A program made the translations under genes and the position numbers. A stretch of DNA of 64,000 nt from the NCBI RefSeq assembly GCF_015694725.1, contig NZ_JADQDQ010000003.1:496001-560000 (forward strand), given 5' to 3'. This document shows positions 18,182 to 26,722 of this stretch, one piece after another. How positions within the stretch are numbered: position 1 is the first letter of the stretch; each line of letters begins with the position of its first letter. The notes below the pieces were generated by a model, which was given only the letters and a program-made list of their open reading frames with translations, searched no databases and was not told where the DNA came from. This DNA comes from Hymenobacter jeongseonensis. GTDB taxonomy: Bacteria; Bacteroidota; Bacteroidia; Cytophagales; Hymenobacteraceae.

Positions 18182-19642
18182 CTATTTCGACAGTTTATTT
18201 GTCAGAAACGCGTACAGCAAGCGCACGCCCATGCCGGTGCCGCCTTTGCCGCGGTAGCTCTCGGGCGCGGTGAGGAAAGCCGGGCCGGCAATATCCAGGT
18301 GAATCCAGGGGTAGCCTTTGGCGAAGCGCTCTAGGAACTTGGCGGCGGAAATCTGGCCGGCTTCGCCCTTGCCCAGGTTGCTGAGGTCGGCAATGTCCGA
18401 CTTGATGTGGTCGGCGTACTCGTCCCAGAGCGGAAATTCCACGAGGCGTTCGTGCACGCGGTGGCCAGCGGCCGAAAGTTCTGCCAAGGTCGCCGTATCG
18501 GCCGTGCCCATCACGGCAGTGGCTTCGGTGCCCAGGGCCCGCACGGCAGCGCCGGTGAGGGTGGCGAGGTCGATAACCAGTTCGGGGTCGTATTTCTTGG
18601 CGAAGCTGAGGGCGTCGGCGAGGAGCAGGCGGCCTTCGGCGTCGGTGTTTTTTACTTCCACCGTGAGGCCGCTGTGCATGGTGATGACGTCGCCGGGCGC
18701 GTAGGCGAGGCCACCGGGGCGGTTATCGGTGGCCGGTACGAGGCCGATAACGTGCAGCGGCACGTTGTTTTTGGCCAGGGCATAGAGGGTGCCGGCTACG
18801 GCGGCACCGCCAGCCATGTCGCACTTCATCATGTCCATGCTGTTGGGCGTGGGCTTGAGGCTGAGGCCACCGGTATCGAATACCACGCCTTTGCCTACCA
18901 GCACGTAGGGCTTGGCGTTTTGGGCGCCTTCGGGCTTCCATTCCAGGATGCTGAAGGTGGGCGGCTCGGGCGAGCCCAAGTTCACGGCGAGCAGGCCGCC
19001 CATGCGCAAGGCTTCAATTTTGGGCAGGTCTAGGATGTCGGTGGTATAGCCGGCCTCATCGCCCGCCGTGGCAATGCTCTCGGCCAATTGAATGGCATTG
19101 AGCTTATTGAGTGGAGCATTGACCAGGTTGCGGGCCAGAGTGACGCCTTGCAGCAAGCCGTCGAGCTCGGTGAGCGAGGCGGGCGTGGCCGCGTCGCCCA
19201 CGACGGAGATGGTGGTGAGCGTGGCGGGCTTCCGCGACTTCTCGTCGGTTTTGTAGCCTTCAAACTGGTAGGCCGTCAGGGCCAAGCCTTCGGCGAGGAG
19301 CAGGGCCGCGTCCGGAGTTTCGCTCAGGTTGTGAATGAAAATTTCGGCCGTTTTTTCTTTTTTCAACTGGCCGTGCAGGGCGTGGCCGCTGCGGCGCAGG
19401 GCCTCGGCTACTTGCTCGGGCGTGGGCTTCTTGGCCAGCACCACAAAGTAGTGCTGGTGGCTGAAATGGTTGAGGTGAACGAGCTTCTGGTCATCGGCCA
19501 GCGCGGTGGCTACGTACGCCTGGGCTTCGGCCGAAAGGTCGCCGGCGGCGCCGGTGGGCAGGGTGGTGGTGCCGTTCGACAGGATGAAGACCTGCGTGGA
19601 TTGGGCCGGCGCGGCGGCCACGTGGGCAAGGGCTAGGGGCAT
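18182..19642 (-). CDS. pepA: Leucyl aminopeptidase (M17 family)
   Basis: A two-zinc cytosolic aminopeptidase. 486 aa from the ATG at 19642 (MPLALAHVAAAPAQSTQVFI). The catalytic domain shows GKGVVFDTGGLSLKP, DMAGGAAVAGTLYAL and NTDAEGRLLLADAL, the M17 signature with metal-binding Asp and Glu. The C terminus is GTGMGVRLLYAFL. A longer frame runs into the upstream repeat and is rejected. A near-consensus -7 box (TACCTTGC, minus strand, 19674-19681) is upstream. Confidence 0.93.
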   Translation of the reverse strand: MPLALAHVAAAPAQSTQVFILSNGTTTLPTGAAGDLSAEAQAYVATALADDQKLVHLNHFSHQHYFVVLAKKPTPEQVAEALRRSGHALHGQLKKEKTAEIFIHNLSETPDAALLLAEGLALTAYQFEGYKTDEKSRKPATLTTISVVGDAATPASLTELDGLLQGVTLARNLVNAPLNKLNAIQLAESIATAGDEAGYTTDILDLPKIEALRMGGLLAVNLGSPEPPTFSILEWKPEGAQNAKPYVLVGKGVVFDTGGLSLKPTPNSMDMMKCDMAGGAAVAGTLYALAKNNVPLHVIGLVPATDNRPGGLAYAPGDVITMHSGLTVEVKNTDAEGRLLLADALSFAKKYDPELVIDLATLTGAAVRALGTEATAVMGTADTATLAELSAAGHRVHERLVEFPLWDEYADHIKSDIADLSNLGKGEAGQISAAKFLERFAKGYPWIHLDIAGPAFLTAPESYRGKGGTGMGVRLLYAFLTNKLSK

Positions 19643-19722
19643 GAGCGGGAATGAAGGCCGTAGATTTGAGTCCGCAAGGTACTGTTTAGGTAGCAAGGTT
19701 TTTTTGATGGGATTTAGAATAC

Positions 19723-19817
19723 CGTCAGGCCGAGCTTGCCGAGGCATCTCTGCCGCTTTGCTGCGGCAGCATGAAGTACTTGCGGGTGAGCGTTGCTTCG
19801 GCAAGCTCGGCCTGACG
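19723..19817. repeat. Palindromic intergenic repeat, family A, copy 4 (degenerate)
   Basis: Outer arms CGTCAGGCCGAGCTTGCCGA and their complement pair well; the inner parts no longer match fully. It lies in the divergent gap between pepA and rsmA. Confidence 0.8.
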
Positions 19818-19845
19818 TTCTGTTAATCCTTTACGCCTCACTATC

Positions 19846-20679
19846 GTGAATACCGTTCGCCCTAAAAAACACCTTGGCCAGCACTTTCTGGCCGACCCCA
19901 ACATTGCCCGCAATATCGTGGGCGCTTTGCAACTGCCGGATGGCGTGGGGCAGGTGCTCGAAATCGGGCCGGGCATGGGCGTGCTCACCCAGTATTTGCT
20001 GCAAAACCCGGCCTACCAAACCAGTGTGGTGGAGATTGATACCGAATCGGTGGCATATTTGAAAGTGCATTACCCGGCGCTGGAAAACCGGATTTATGCC
20101 ACCGACTTTCTGCGCCAGGACCTGAGCACCATGTTCCCAGACCAGAAGTTGGCCATCATCGGCAACTTCCCTTACAACATTAGCAGCCAGATTTTCTTTC
20201 AGGTGCTGGCCAACCGGCAGCAGGTGCGGGAAGTGGTGGGCATGATTCAGAAGGAAGTAGCCCAGCGCCTGGCCGAGCCACCTGGCTCCAAAACCTACGG
20301 CATCCTGAGCGTGCTGCTGCAAGCCTATTATAAGATTGACTACCTGTTTACGGTGCCGCCACACGTGTTTGTGCCGCCACCCAAGGTCGAATCGGCAGTA
20401 GTGCGCCTCACCCGCAACGAAACGGAGAAACTCGACTGCGACGAGAAGCTGTTTTTCCGGGTGGTTAAGCAGGCGTTTCAAACGCGCCGCAAGACGCTGC
20501 GCAATGCGCTCAAGCCCTTTGGCCTGCCGCCCGAAGCCACCGCAGATGCCATTTTTGAGAAACGGGCCGAGCAACTGGGTGTGGCCGAATTTGTAGGACT
20601 GACCCAGCGAATTGGGCAGCATAATGCCGGTGCCAGTGCCGCTTTGCCCGATTTAGATTTGAATGACCTTGCCGAGTAA
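19846..20679 (+). CDS. rsmA: 16S rRNA (adenine1518/1519-N6)-dimethyltransferase
   Basis: RsmA (KsgA) dimethylates two adenines in helix 45 of 16S rRNA during 30S assembly. 277 aa; KKHLGQHFLADPNIARNIV, the SAM-binding VLEIGPGMGVLTQYLL, the catalytic NFPYNISSQIFF (NLPY-type motif) and the C-terminal RRKTLRNALKPFGL. Length is standard. 30 bp upstream of the hydroxyacid dehydrogenase, so probably co-transcribed with it. Confidence 0.97.
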   Translation: MNTVRPKKHLGQHFLADPNIARNIVGALQLPDGVGQVLEIGPGMGVLTQYLLQNPAYQTSVVEIDTESVAYLKVHYPALENRIYATDFLRQDLSTMFPDQKLAIIGNFPYNISSQIFFQVLANRQQVREVVGMIQKEVAQRLAEPPGSKTYGILSVLLQAYYKIDYLFTVPPHVFVPPPKVESAVVRLTRNETEKLDCDEKLFFRVVKQAFQTRRKTLRNALKPFGLPPEATADAIFEKRAEQLGVAEFVGLTQRIGQHNAGASAALPDLDLNDLAE

Positions 20680-20709
20680 GCCACGGCCCGAGGCCCTGCA
20701 CCTGCCGCT

Positions 20710-21732
20710 ATGAAGCCAGTAGAAATGTCTGAGAACGGTAAAAACGCACTCGTATCCCAACACTACAGAAGTGTGTGCTTAGTAGTAGATGAAATGCATC
20801 CCTCACTGCACGAAATGCTACAGGCAATAGGGGTCGACATTCACTACCAACCCAACCTCACGGCTGCCGAAGTGCCCGTGGCTCTGGCCGCTTTTCCCTA
20901 CGATGGCCTGATGGTGCGCAGCAAGCTGCGCATTACCGCCGACCTGCTGGCGCACGGCCCGCACCTGCGCTACGTGGCCCGCGCCGGCGCCGGAGTGGAT
21001 AACATTGACGAACCGGCCTTGGCTTCCGCAAATGTGACGCTCCTGAATGCGCCGGAGGGCAACCGCGATGCCGTGGGTGAATACGCCCTGGGCTTGCTGC
21101 TGGCCCTGTTCCGCAATATCACGCGGGCCGACTACGAAGTGCGCCAGGGCCAGTGGCGCCGCGAGGCCAACCGGGGCGAGGAAATTGGCGGCAAAATCAT
21201 CGGGCTGCTGGGCTACGGGCACATGGGTCGGGCGTTTGCGCGACGGCTCAGCAGCTTTGGCTGCACCGTGCTGGCCCACGATATCGACCCCAACTGCGTG
21301 CCCGATGACTTCGCCACACTGGTGAGCTTGGCCGAACTGCAGGCCCGCGCCGAGGTCCTGAGCCTGCACATTCCGTACTCGCCCGCCAATCATCATTTCG
21401 TGAACCAGGGCCTGCTGACACAATTTTCGTCGGCCATCTGGCTGCTCAACACGGCCCGGGGCGAAGTGCTGGACCACGCGGCGCTGATAGCGGGACTGCA
21501 AGCGGGCAGCGTGCGCGGCGCGGCACTCGATGTGCTCGAAAACGAGCGGCTTGGCGCCCTTACCCTCGAGCAGCAAGCCCGGTTCGAATTTCTCAGCAGC
21601 GCCCCCAATGTGGTGCTTTCGCCCCACGTGAGCGGCTGGACGCACCAGAGCTACGCCCGCATCAACGAGGTGTTGGTTCACAAGATTGGGGCTTTTCTCA
21701 CCTCCCGGCCCGGCGAGTTGGCGGGGAGCTAG
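20710..21732 (+). CDS. D-2-hydroxyacid dehydrogenase (phosphoglycerate dehydrogenase-like)
   Basis: A 340-aa NAD-dependent dehydrogenase of the SerA family without the C-terminal ACT domain. The nucleotide fold has GLLGYGHMGRAFARRL (GxGxxG), the Arg-Glu-His catalytic set is visible in LLNTARGEVLDHAAL, DVLENERLG and LSPHVSGWTH. The first 18 residues are not part of the domain, so a start at one of two later Met codons is also possible. In Bacteroidota short SerA-like proteins often do not make serine; the substrate is uncertain. Confidence 0.85.
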   Translation: MKPVEMSENGKNALVSQHYRSVCLVVDEMHPSLHEMLQAIGVDIHYQPNLTAAEVPVALAAFPYDGLMVRSKLRITADLLAHGPHLRYVARAGAGVDNIDEPALASANVTLLNAPEGNRDAVGEYALGLLLALFRNITRADYEVRQGQWRREANRGEEIGGKIIGLLGYGHMGRAFARRLSSFGCTVLAHDIDPNCVPDDFATLVSLAELQARAEVLSLHIPYSPANHHFVNQGLLTQFSSAIWLLNTARGEVLDHAALIAGLQAGSVRGAALDVLENERLGALTLEQQARFEFLSSAPNVVLSPHVSGWTHQSYARINEVLVHKIGAFLTSRPGELAGS

Positions 21733-21743
21733 CCCGTTTTGCG

Positions 21744-21751
21744 TATCTTTG
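21744..21751 (+). promoter_or_regulatory. Candidate -7 box for greA (TATCTTTG)
   Basis: Exact and typical TATCTTTGC element, 83 bp upstream of the greA ATG and only 12 bp after the preceding stop codon. Confidence 0.6.
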
Positions 21752-21763
21752 CAAGGAACCTAA

Positions 21764-21807
21764 GGAGGGAGAACGGTTGGCAGTGCCAGCCGTTCTCCTT
21801 GCTTTTT
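21764..21807 (+). terminator. Hairpin with T-tract in the greA leader (terminator or attenuator)
   Basis: Stem GGAGAACGGTTGGCA / TGCCAGCCGTTCTCC (one G-U wobble) followed within a few bases by CTTTTT. It is placed after the likely greA promoter and 27 bp before the greA ATG, so it either ends the upstream dehydrogenase transcript or prematurely ends greA transcripts. Confidence 0.7.
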
Positions 21808-21833
21808 AGCCAAACCGTCAGCATCTACATCTT

Positions 21834-22310
21834 ATGGCCAGCACCATCAATTATTACACCCCCGAGGGCCTGCAAAAACTGAAGGATGAACTCCAGGACC
21901 TCAAAGTCCGGGGCCGCGCCAAGGCCGCCGAAGATTTGCGCGAAGCCCGCGACAAGGGCGACCTGAGCGAGAACGCCGAGTACGACGCCGCCAAGGACGC
22001 CCAGGGCCTGCTCGAGCTCAAAATCTCCAAGCTCGAAGAAGTAGTGGGCAACGCCCGCGTCATCGACGAAACCAACATGGACTTCAGCAAGGTGCTCATC
22101 ATGAGCAAGGTGAAGCTGAAGAACCTGAAAAATAACATGGTGCTCGACTACACGCTTGTAGCCGAGGAAGAAGCCAACTTGGCCGCCGGCAAAATCTCCG
22201 TGAAGTCGCCCATCGGCAAAGGCTTGCTGGGTAAATCGGCCGGCGACACCGCCGAAATCACCGTGCCCGCCGGAAAGCTGCAGTTTGAGATTCTGGAAAT
22301 CACCCGCTAG
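21834..22310 (+). CDS. greA: Transcript cleavage factor GreA
   Basis: GreA enters the RNA polymerase secondary channel and stimulates cleavage of backtracked RNA. 158 aa: N-terminal antiparallel coiled coil with the tip acidic residues in LSENAEYDAAKD, then the FKBP-like C-terminal domain (ISVKSPIGKGLLGKSAGDT). Start is clear from YYTPEGLQKLKDELQDL. It has its own promoter-like box and terminator. Confidence 0.96.
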   Translation: MASTINYYTPEGLQKLKDELQDLKVRGRAKAAEDLREARDKGDLSENAEYDAAKDAQGLLELKISKLEEVVGNARVIDETNMDFSKVLIMSKVKLKNLKNNMVLDYTLVAEEEANLAAGKISVKSPIGKGLLGKSAGDTAEITVPAGKLQFEILEITR

Positions 22311-22333
22311 CCATTTCGTTAGTCATCAGTTTT

Positions 22334-22369
22334 AAGGGCAGCGCCGCAAGGTGCTGCCCTTTCTTTTTT
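22334..22369 (+). terminator. Intrinsic terminator after greA
   Basis: Stem AAGGGCAGC / GCTGCCCTT with a 10-nt loop followed by TTCTTTTTT, 24 bp past the greA stop. Confidence 0.88.
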
Positions 22370-22450
22370 AGCGTTTGGCTCGCCCTTAGCGGATTTGTTC
22401 TCGTTTATTCGCACTGACAACAGCACACTGCCCATCAGCATCCAAACTAT

Positions 22451-23278
22451 ATGCCTTCCATCTTCTCTCGCATCGTTTCCGGCGAATTGCCGGCCTACAA
22501 AGTAGCCGAGGACGGCCGCCATTTGGCCTTTCTCGACATCACGCCGCTGGTAGAAGGGCACGTACTGGTGATTCCGAAAAAGGAAACCGATTACATCTTT
22601 GACTTGCCGACGGACGAACTGGCGGCCCTGCACGCTTTCTCGCAGCGCGTGGCCAAGGCCGTGAAGGCCGCCGTGACCTGCAAGCGCGTGGGCGTTGCCG
22701 TGATTGGCCTGGAAGTACCCCATGCCCACATTCACCTCATTCCGATGACCAAAGTGTCGGATATGAATTTTGCCAATCCCAAGATTAAGGTGCCCGAGGC
22801 GCGCATGCAGGAGCTGGCCGCGGCCATCGCCGCCAAAGTGGAAGGCGGCAGCGGCCTAACCGAAGCAAAAGCCGGTTCCGAAGCTGGTGCGGTCATACCG
22901 CCGCCGCTCCAGGAAGCGGTGAAGGGCTTGCATTTCGTAAGTGAATCGGAGGCCCCACTGGAGGCCGTGGCTTATGCCGCCGCCGGTGGCGAGTTGTCCG
23001 AAGCGGCGCTACTGAAAGCTGTGGGCGAGCCCGCCGGTACGGCCATGGAAAAAGTGGAGCTGACACAATTTCTGCGAAACCACACGGCCGATGACGGCGT
23101 GTTGGGCGATGTAGAACTAGCCAACCGCTTCAAGGCCCTGCAAATGTTTATGAAGCAGGAGCTTGACGGCACGCAGGTATACCGCGTAGGCACCGGCGCC
23201 AAGGTGCACGCCTACGCCCTGGGCCGCACGACAGACGGCACGCTGGCCGGCTTCAAAACCGTGCTCACCGAAACATAG
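22451..23278 (+). CDS. HIT-domain protein fused to a NuiA-like nuclease-inhibitor domain
   Basis: Residues 1-130 are a complete HIT nucleotide hydrolase: MPSIFSRIVSGELPAYKVAE, GHVLVIPKKETDYIFDL and the histidine triad H91-A-H-I-H95-L-I. HIT proteins in this phylum normally end here, at about 130 aa. After a Gly/Ala/Pro linker (131-152), residues 153-275 resemble the NuiA family of nuclease A inhibitors: LHFVSESEAPLEAV, a helix ALLKAVGEPAGTAMEK, QFLRNH, then VYRVGTG and YALGRTTDGTLAGFKTVLTET. NuiA of Anabaena blocks the secreted nuclease NucA. A NucA-family nuclease is encoded 3.4 kb downstream. The frame is continuous, with no stop or shift between the domains. Confidence 0.85.
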   Translation: MPSIFSRIVSGELPAYKVAEDGRHLAFLDITPLVEGHVLVIPKKETDYIFDLPTDELAALHAFSQRVAKAVKAAVTCKRVGVAVIGLEVPHAHIHLIPMTKVSDMNFANPKIKVPEARMQELAAAIAAKVEGGSGLTEAKAGSEAGAVIPPPLQEAVKGLHFVSESEAPLEAVAYAAAGGELSEAALLKAVGEPAGTAMEKVELTQFLRNHTADDGVLGDVELANRFKALQMFMKQELDGTQVYRVGTGAKVHAYALGRTTDGTLAGFKTVLTET

Positions 23279-23439
23279 GCCAGACTCCATTAGATTAAGC
23301 GTTAATCGTTGGGCTGTTTTTTAGGAGAATATAAACAGGGATTTACGCTATGATAAAAAGGGCGTGCAACCTGTGGCAGCATGGGGCGGTCAGGCCTGAA
23401 AACGGGGCGTTCCCGTTCCAGTCGCTTATTCCTTTTTTT

Positions 23440-24408
23440 ATGAAAAAAATCGTCACGCTTTTACTATTTGTGCTAGGCTTAAGCGGTTGCCAGTTGCAGC
23501 CCGCGTCTTTAGCTACCGACCAAGTCAATGCGGTGATAGGCAATGCTAGCTACGTGGCCGCGACCGGCCAGCTGCCCACCACGTCAACCCCTGACGAGGC
23601 GCGCGTGCAAGCCCACTTGGCATATGCCGAGCGCCTGCTACGTCAGAAGTCAACCACCGGCCTAAGTCCCACGCTCGCTCAACGGCGCGCCAACTTGCTC
23701 GATAAGCTGCACGCCTATTGGCAGGCCGGCGTATTCCCGCGCAATCATGATTACCCCAGTGAGCGACGCCCGTGCTTCATCGACCGCGACGGGCGGTTGT
23801 GCGCGGTGGGATTCTTGGTAGCGGAAACCGCGGGGCGGCCTGTGGCCGAACGAATCAACCAGCAGCACAAATACGATTTAATAACCGCAATGCGGACGCC
23901 CGCTCTGGCCGCTTGGGTGCAATCGTCGGGGCTCACGCTGGCAGAATGTGCCTTGATTCAGCCCACCTACGGCTCTCCAGTTACTCTAGGTTCTGCCACG
24001 GCTGTGCCCGTTCAAACTAGCTACGGCATCGGCTCCGCAATGTGGAGCGGGGTGAACGTAATGCTCGGTCTGGCCAACGCCAGCCAGTTTAATCAGCCAA
24101 ATGCGGGACGGGGAGCTGCTTACGTCGGTTTGGTCAGTGGAACGGCCCAAGCGCTGTTGGGTGCGCTCCATTTACCGGCCGACATGCCCCCAATCACAGG
24201 CATTAATTCTATTCTGCCAGGCAAATCCTACGCTGCCGAACGAACTGTTTCGTTTCTCAATATTGGAGCTGGCACCGCCACCTTGGCCGTGAGTGCTTGG
24301 AACCTGCTGCATCATCGCAACGCCACGGTGGAGCGCACGGAGGTGGGCTTAGTCAATTATCCTGGCTCGGCAGGTGGAACTGGGTTGTCGCTCACGCGGC
24401 GATTCTAG
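23440..24408 (+). CDS. Lipoprotein of unknown function with a conserved Cys/Asp motif
   Basis: 322 aa from the ATG at 23440, which gives a clear lipoprotein signal (KKIVTLLLFVLGLSGC, lipobox LSGC). The middle holds YPSERRPCFIDRDGRLCAVG followed by FLVAETAGRPVAERI, a motif I have seen in uncharacterised Bacteroidota and myxobacterial exported proteins; the two Cys could form a disulphide. The C-terminal third has hydrophobic stretches (GSAMWSGVNVMLGLANA, YVGLVSGTAQALLGAL) that may be membrane segments. The frame extends 30 codons upstream without signal-like features. Function unknown. Confidence 0.65.
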   Translation: MKKIVTLLLFVLGLSGCQLQPASLATDQVNAVIGNASYVAATGQLPTTSTPDEARVQAHLAYAERLLRQKSTTGLSPTLAQRRANLLDKLHAYWQAGVFPRNHDYPSERRPCFIDRDGRLCAVGFLVAETAGRPVAERINQQHKYDLITAMRTPALAAWVQSSGLTLAECALIQPTYGSPVTLGSATAVPVQTSYGIGSAMWSGVNVMLGLANASQFNQPNAGRGAAYVGLVSGTAQALLGALHLPADMPPITGINSILPGKSYAAERTVSFLNIGAGTATLAVSAWNLLHHRNATVERTEVGLVNYPGSAGGTGLSLTRRF

Positions 24409-24455
24409 CTGCGCGGGAGTTCAAGAAGGTTGCCTAGGCATGATGGCTAGCGCAT

Positions 24456-24851
24456 CTACCCGAAGCTAACCAAGATAAAAACGGTGCTCAGGTACGCCCA
24501 AAAGATGGAAAAAACCACGTGGATGGTGGTTTCAAAACGCTTGCCTTGCCACAACACCGCTGAGTAGCCGAAGAACTGGATAAGCAGCCTGGCCAGCCAG
24601 AAAAGTCCGCAGCCCAGGGCCAATTTGCGACCGAGCACCGTGCTCACCAGTTCCGGGGCCGAAGTGAGGCAGAGCACACCCATCAGCAATACTGTGAAGG
24701 CGATGAAGAACGTGTGGACGTACATCATCTGCCGGTTTATTAGGCTCACGGCTGCAAACTCCTGCCGCCAATTGAAGTAGCGGGCAAAGGGCGCGTGTAG
24801 CAGCGCCAAGGCTACGAGTAAGAAGCCAATTACTTCAAGCTGCGCTTCCAT
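24456..24851 (-). CDS. Four-helix membrane protein, last gene of the nuclease operon
   Basis: 131 aa, nearly all hydrophobic: helices around LEVIGFLLVALALLHAP, HTFFIAFTVLLMGVLCL, LGCGLFWLARLLIQFFG and HVVFSIFWAYLSTVFILV. I do not recognise the family. Its start overlaps the end of the methyltransferase gene by 17 bp, which suggests translational coupling. The longer frame upstream is basic and inside the methyltransferase gene, so the ATG at 24851 is chosen. Confidence 0.65.
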   Translation of the reverse strand: MEAQLEVIGFLLVALALLHAPFARYFNWRQEFAAVSLINRQMMYVHTFFIAFTVLLMGVLCLTSAPELVSTVLGRKLALGCGLFWLARLLIQFFGYSAVLWQGKRFETTIHVVFSIFWAYLSTVFILVSFG

Positions 24852-25599
24852 TTTTACATAAAATAAAAGCGGTGACCAACGGCGTGATTTTGATTTCCTG
24901 CTGCACCTGTAGTCCGGCATCGCGGCAGGTGGCGTGCCAGGCGCGACGGGAATGGAAGTGCATAAAACCGACAGAATAGGCCAGGAAGTTGGCCGGGTCG
25001 CGCAAGTGTTCGGTCACGATAATGGAGCCGGCTGGCTTGGTAACGCGCTTCAACTCCCGGAAAAAGGCGGCCCGTTCCGCCGCATCCCGAATTTCGTGTG
25101 CCGATAAAAAGGCAAAAACCAAATCCATGGAGTCATCCGGCGCGGGCAACGCACCGCGGGTGTCAACTTGCTGGGTGCCGGGAAATGGTGCGTAGGCCCG
25201 GCGGGCGCGTTTGATGGAAACCTCCGTGTGGCGGGCCGGGTCATAAAAATCCACGGCTAGCAAGGCAAGCGGCGAGTACTTGCGGAGTAGCGCCGAACTG
25301 ATTTCATCAAAGCCTGCAGATACCGTCAGGATTTTAGAATTGGCTGGCCAGGCAGAGGGAAGCCAATTGAGCCGATACAGGTTCGAGTAATCGTAGACGT
25401 AGGTAGAGGCTGCCAGGGAGGCCACGATGGGCAACATCAAGCAAACCAAAGCCACGATTACATATGGCCTGGCAACGGGTGGGGCCACTAGCCAGGCGAA
25501 AGCCAAGCACCCGGCGAGCACCATCGCAATGGCATAAAAATGCCAATTGAACCGGACCACATTCCACAGTCCCTGGAGTGGTTTTCTTAGCGGCGCCAT
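24835..25599 (-). CDS. Membrane-anchored class I SAM methyltransferase
   Basis: 254 aa. Two N-terminal membrane helices (IAMVLAGCLAFAWLVAPP and VIVALVCLMLPIVASLAA) precede a class I methyltransferase domain: motif I is degenerate (ILTVSAGFDEISSALL), followed by LLAVDFYDP, the acidic DSMDLVFAFLSAHEI and the post-motif RELKRVTKPAGSIIVTEHLRD. The substrate is not readable; the fold is of the UbiE/quinone or small-molecule type. The gene overlaps DUF2071 upstream (13 bp) and the four-helix protein downstream. Confidence 0.8.
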   Translation of the reverse strand: MAPLRKPLQGLWNVVRFNWHFYAIAMVLAGCLAFAWLVAPPVARPYVIVALVCLMLPIVASLAASTYVYDYSNLYRLNWLPSAWPANSKILTVSAGFDEISSALLRKYSPLALLAVDFYDPARHTEVSIKRARRAYAPFPGTQQVDTRGALPAPDDSMDLVFAFLSAHEIRDAAERAAFFRELKRVTKPAGSIIVTEHLRDPANFLAYSVGFMHFHSRRAWHATCRDAGLQVQQEIKITPLVTAFILCKNGSAA

Positions 25600-26327
25600 T
25601 GTTCCGTACGACCTTTCTTCCAGTGGTAGGGCACATCCTGCAGAGCAAAGGCATTGGCCAAAACCAAGCTGCTAAGCTTCAGGTGCGTGAAAAAGCCTAC
25701 GTGGCTGCTTTCAACAGCTACAGGTTGGGGCTCCCAGTGCTGGCGCACGCCTTCCACAATCAGCATGCGGGGTGAGCCGGCATCAATGGAAAAGGTGAAG
25801 GGCAAAGGCCCCGCGAAGCGGCGGGCTTCACTCCAAGTGGCAAAGGGGGACGCTGGCGGCAGGGGCACGGCTGAGCTGGCGGGAGCCAATCGAACGTGCA
25901 AATCCGATTGCTGGGAGTTCACCTCGAAACCTCCGCCTATTTGCTGCCGCACTATGTCGGTGGTCGTATACTGGTAATGCGTAAAGACATTGCCTAACGC
26001 GGACATGCGGGGCTTATCGGTTTCCGAACCCAGTATGTACAGGCCGCGTAGCCGCTTGCCGTTGGGCGCGGGGTAGCGCACGAAAGCGCGGTAGCCAATC
26101 AAATAGAAGTCTTGGCCCAGCCAGCTTGGGAACCCTTTAGGGCGCAAATTCCGGGTTTGCACCAGCGCCACCGCCAAGAAACCCCAGCGGTCGGCAAAGG
26201 AATCGGCCACCAGCGGCGCTGGAAGCAAGGCTTGGATTTCGGCCACCGGCGCGGCAAAAGTGAGCACCAGGGAGTGCTCAATAAACGCTTCTACCGCAAA
26301 CGGATGGGTTTTCAGCCAGGACAGCAT
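25587..26327 (-). CDS. DUF2071 family protein (YqjF-like)
   Basis: 246 aa from MLSWLKTHPFAVEAFIEHSL. The protein has the DUF2071 pattern: a start describing 'LTFAAPVAEIQALLPAPLVA', then GFLAVALVQTRNLRPKG, GYRAFVRYP, and the late HVGFFTHLKLSSLVLANAF. The family has an acetoacetate-decarboxylase-like fold but no established reaction. A 41-residue upstream extension has no similarity and is dropped. Overlaps the methyltransferase by 13 bp and follows DoxX by 8 bp. Confidence 0.8.
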   Translation of the reverse strand: MLSWLKTHPFAVEAFIEHSLVLTFAAPVAEIQALLPAPLVADSFADRWGFLAVALVQTRNLRPKGFPSWLGQDFYLIGYRAFVRYPAPNGKRLRGLYILGSETDKPRMSALGNVFTHYQYTTTDIVRQQIGGGFEVNSQQSDLHVRLAPASSAVPLPPASPFATWSEARRFAGPLPFTFSIDAGSPRMLIVEGVRQHWEPQPVAVESSHVGFFTHLKLSSLVLANAFALQDVPYHWKKGRTEQWRR

Positions 26328-26335
26328 AGTGGGAG

Positions 26336-26704
26336 TTAGCGCGGGGAGAGGCGGGCGGCGGTAAATGTATGCCAGTAAATCAGCAAGCAGAACAATGCGG
26401 CAAAAACCGCGTTGGCGTGGCCCCACAAAAGCAGGTCGGGGGCCAGCCAAGCTTCAAGCAAATTCATGGACAGAATAAGCCCGATTTGCGCCAGTGCGCA
26501 CCACCGGCGCTGAATCTGACTGACTACCCACAGCGCCATGCCAATCTCCGAAAGCCCAATCAGCCGCGTAAGCACCCCGGCATGAGCGGGCCCCAGAATG
26601 CGGGCCACAATGGCTTCGTGGCGCGGCACCAGCGCCAGCACTTTGCAGAGCAAGCCATTGGCCAGCCAAACCAAGGCAATGCAGTAGAGAATGAGGCGAT
26701 GCAT
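26336..26704 (-). CDS. DoxX-like membrane protein
   Basis: 122 aa with four membrane helices and the DoxX-like (DoxX_3) pattern: YCIALVWLANGLLCKVLALV, PRHEAIVARILG, LTRLIGLSEIGMALWVV, LILSMNLLEAWLAPDLLLWG and a final helix. The family sits in the inner membrane and is often encoded with DUF2071 proteins; function unknown. ATG at 26704 is 18 bp after the nuclease stop. Confidence 0.8.
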   Translation of the reverse strand: MHRLILYCIALVWLANGLLCKVLALVPRHEAIVARILGPAHAGVLTRLIGLSEIGMALWVVSQIQRRWCALAQIGLILSMNLLEAWLAPDLLLWGHANAVFAALFCLLIYWHTFTAARLSPR

Positions 26705-26722
26705 AAGGGGGCCGCGACTCAC

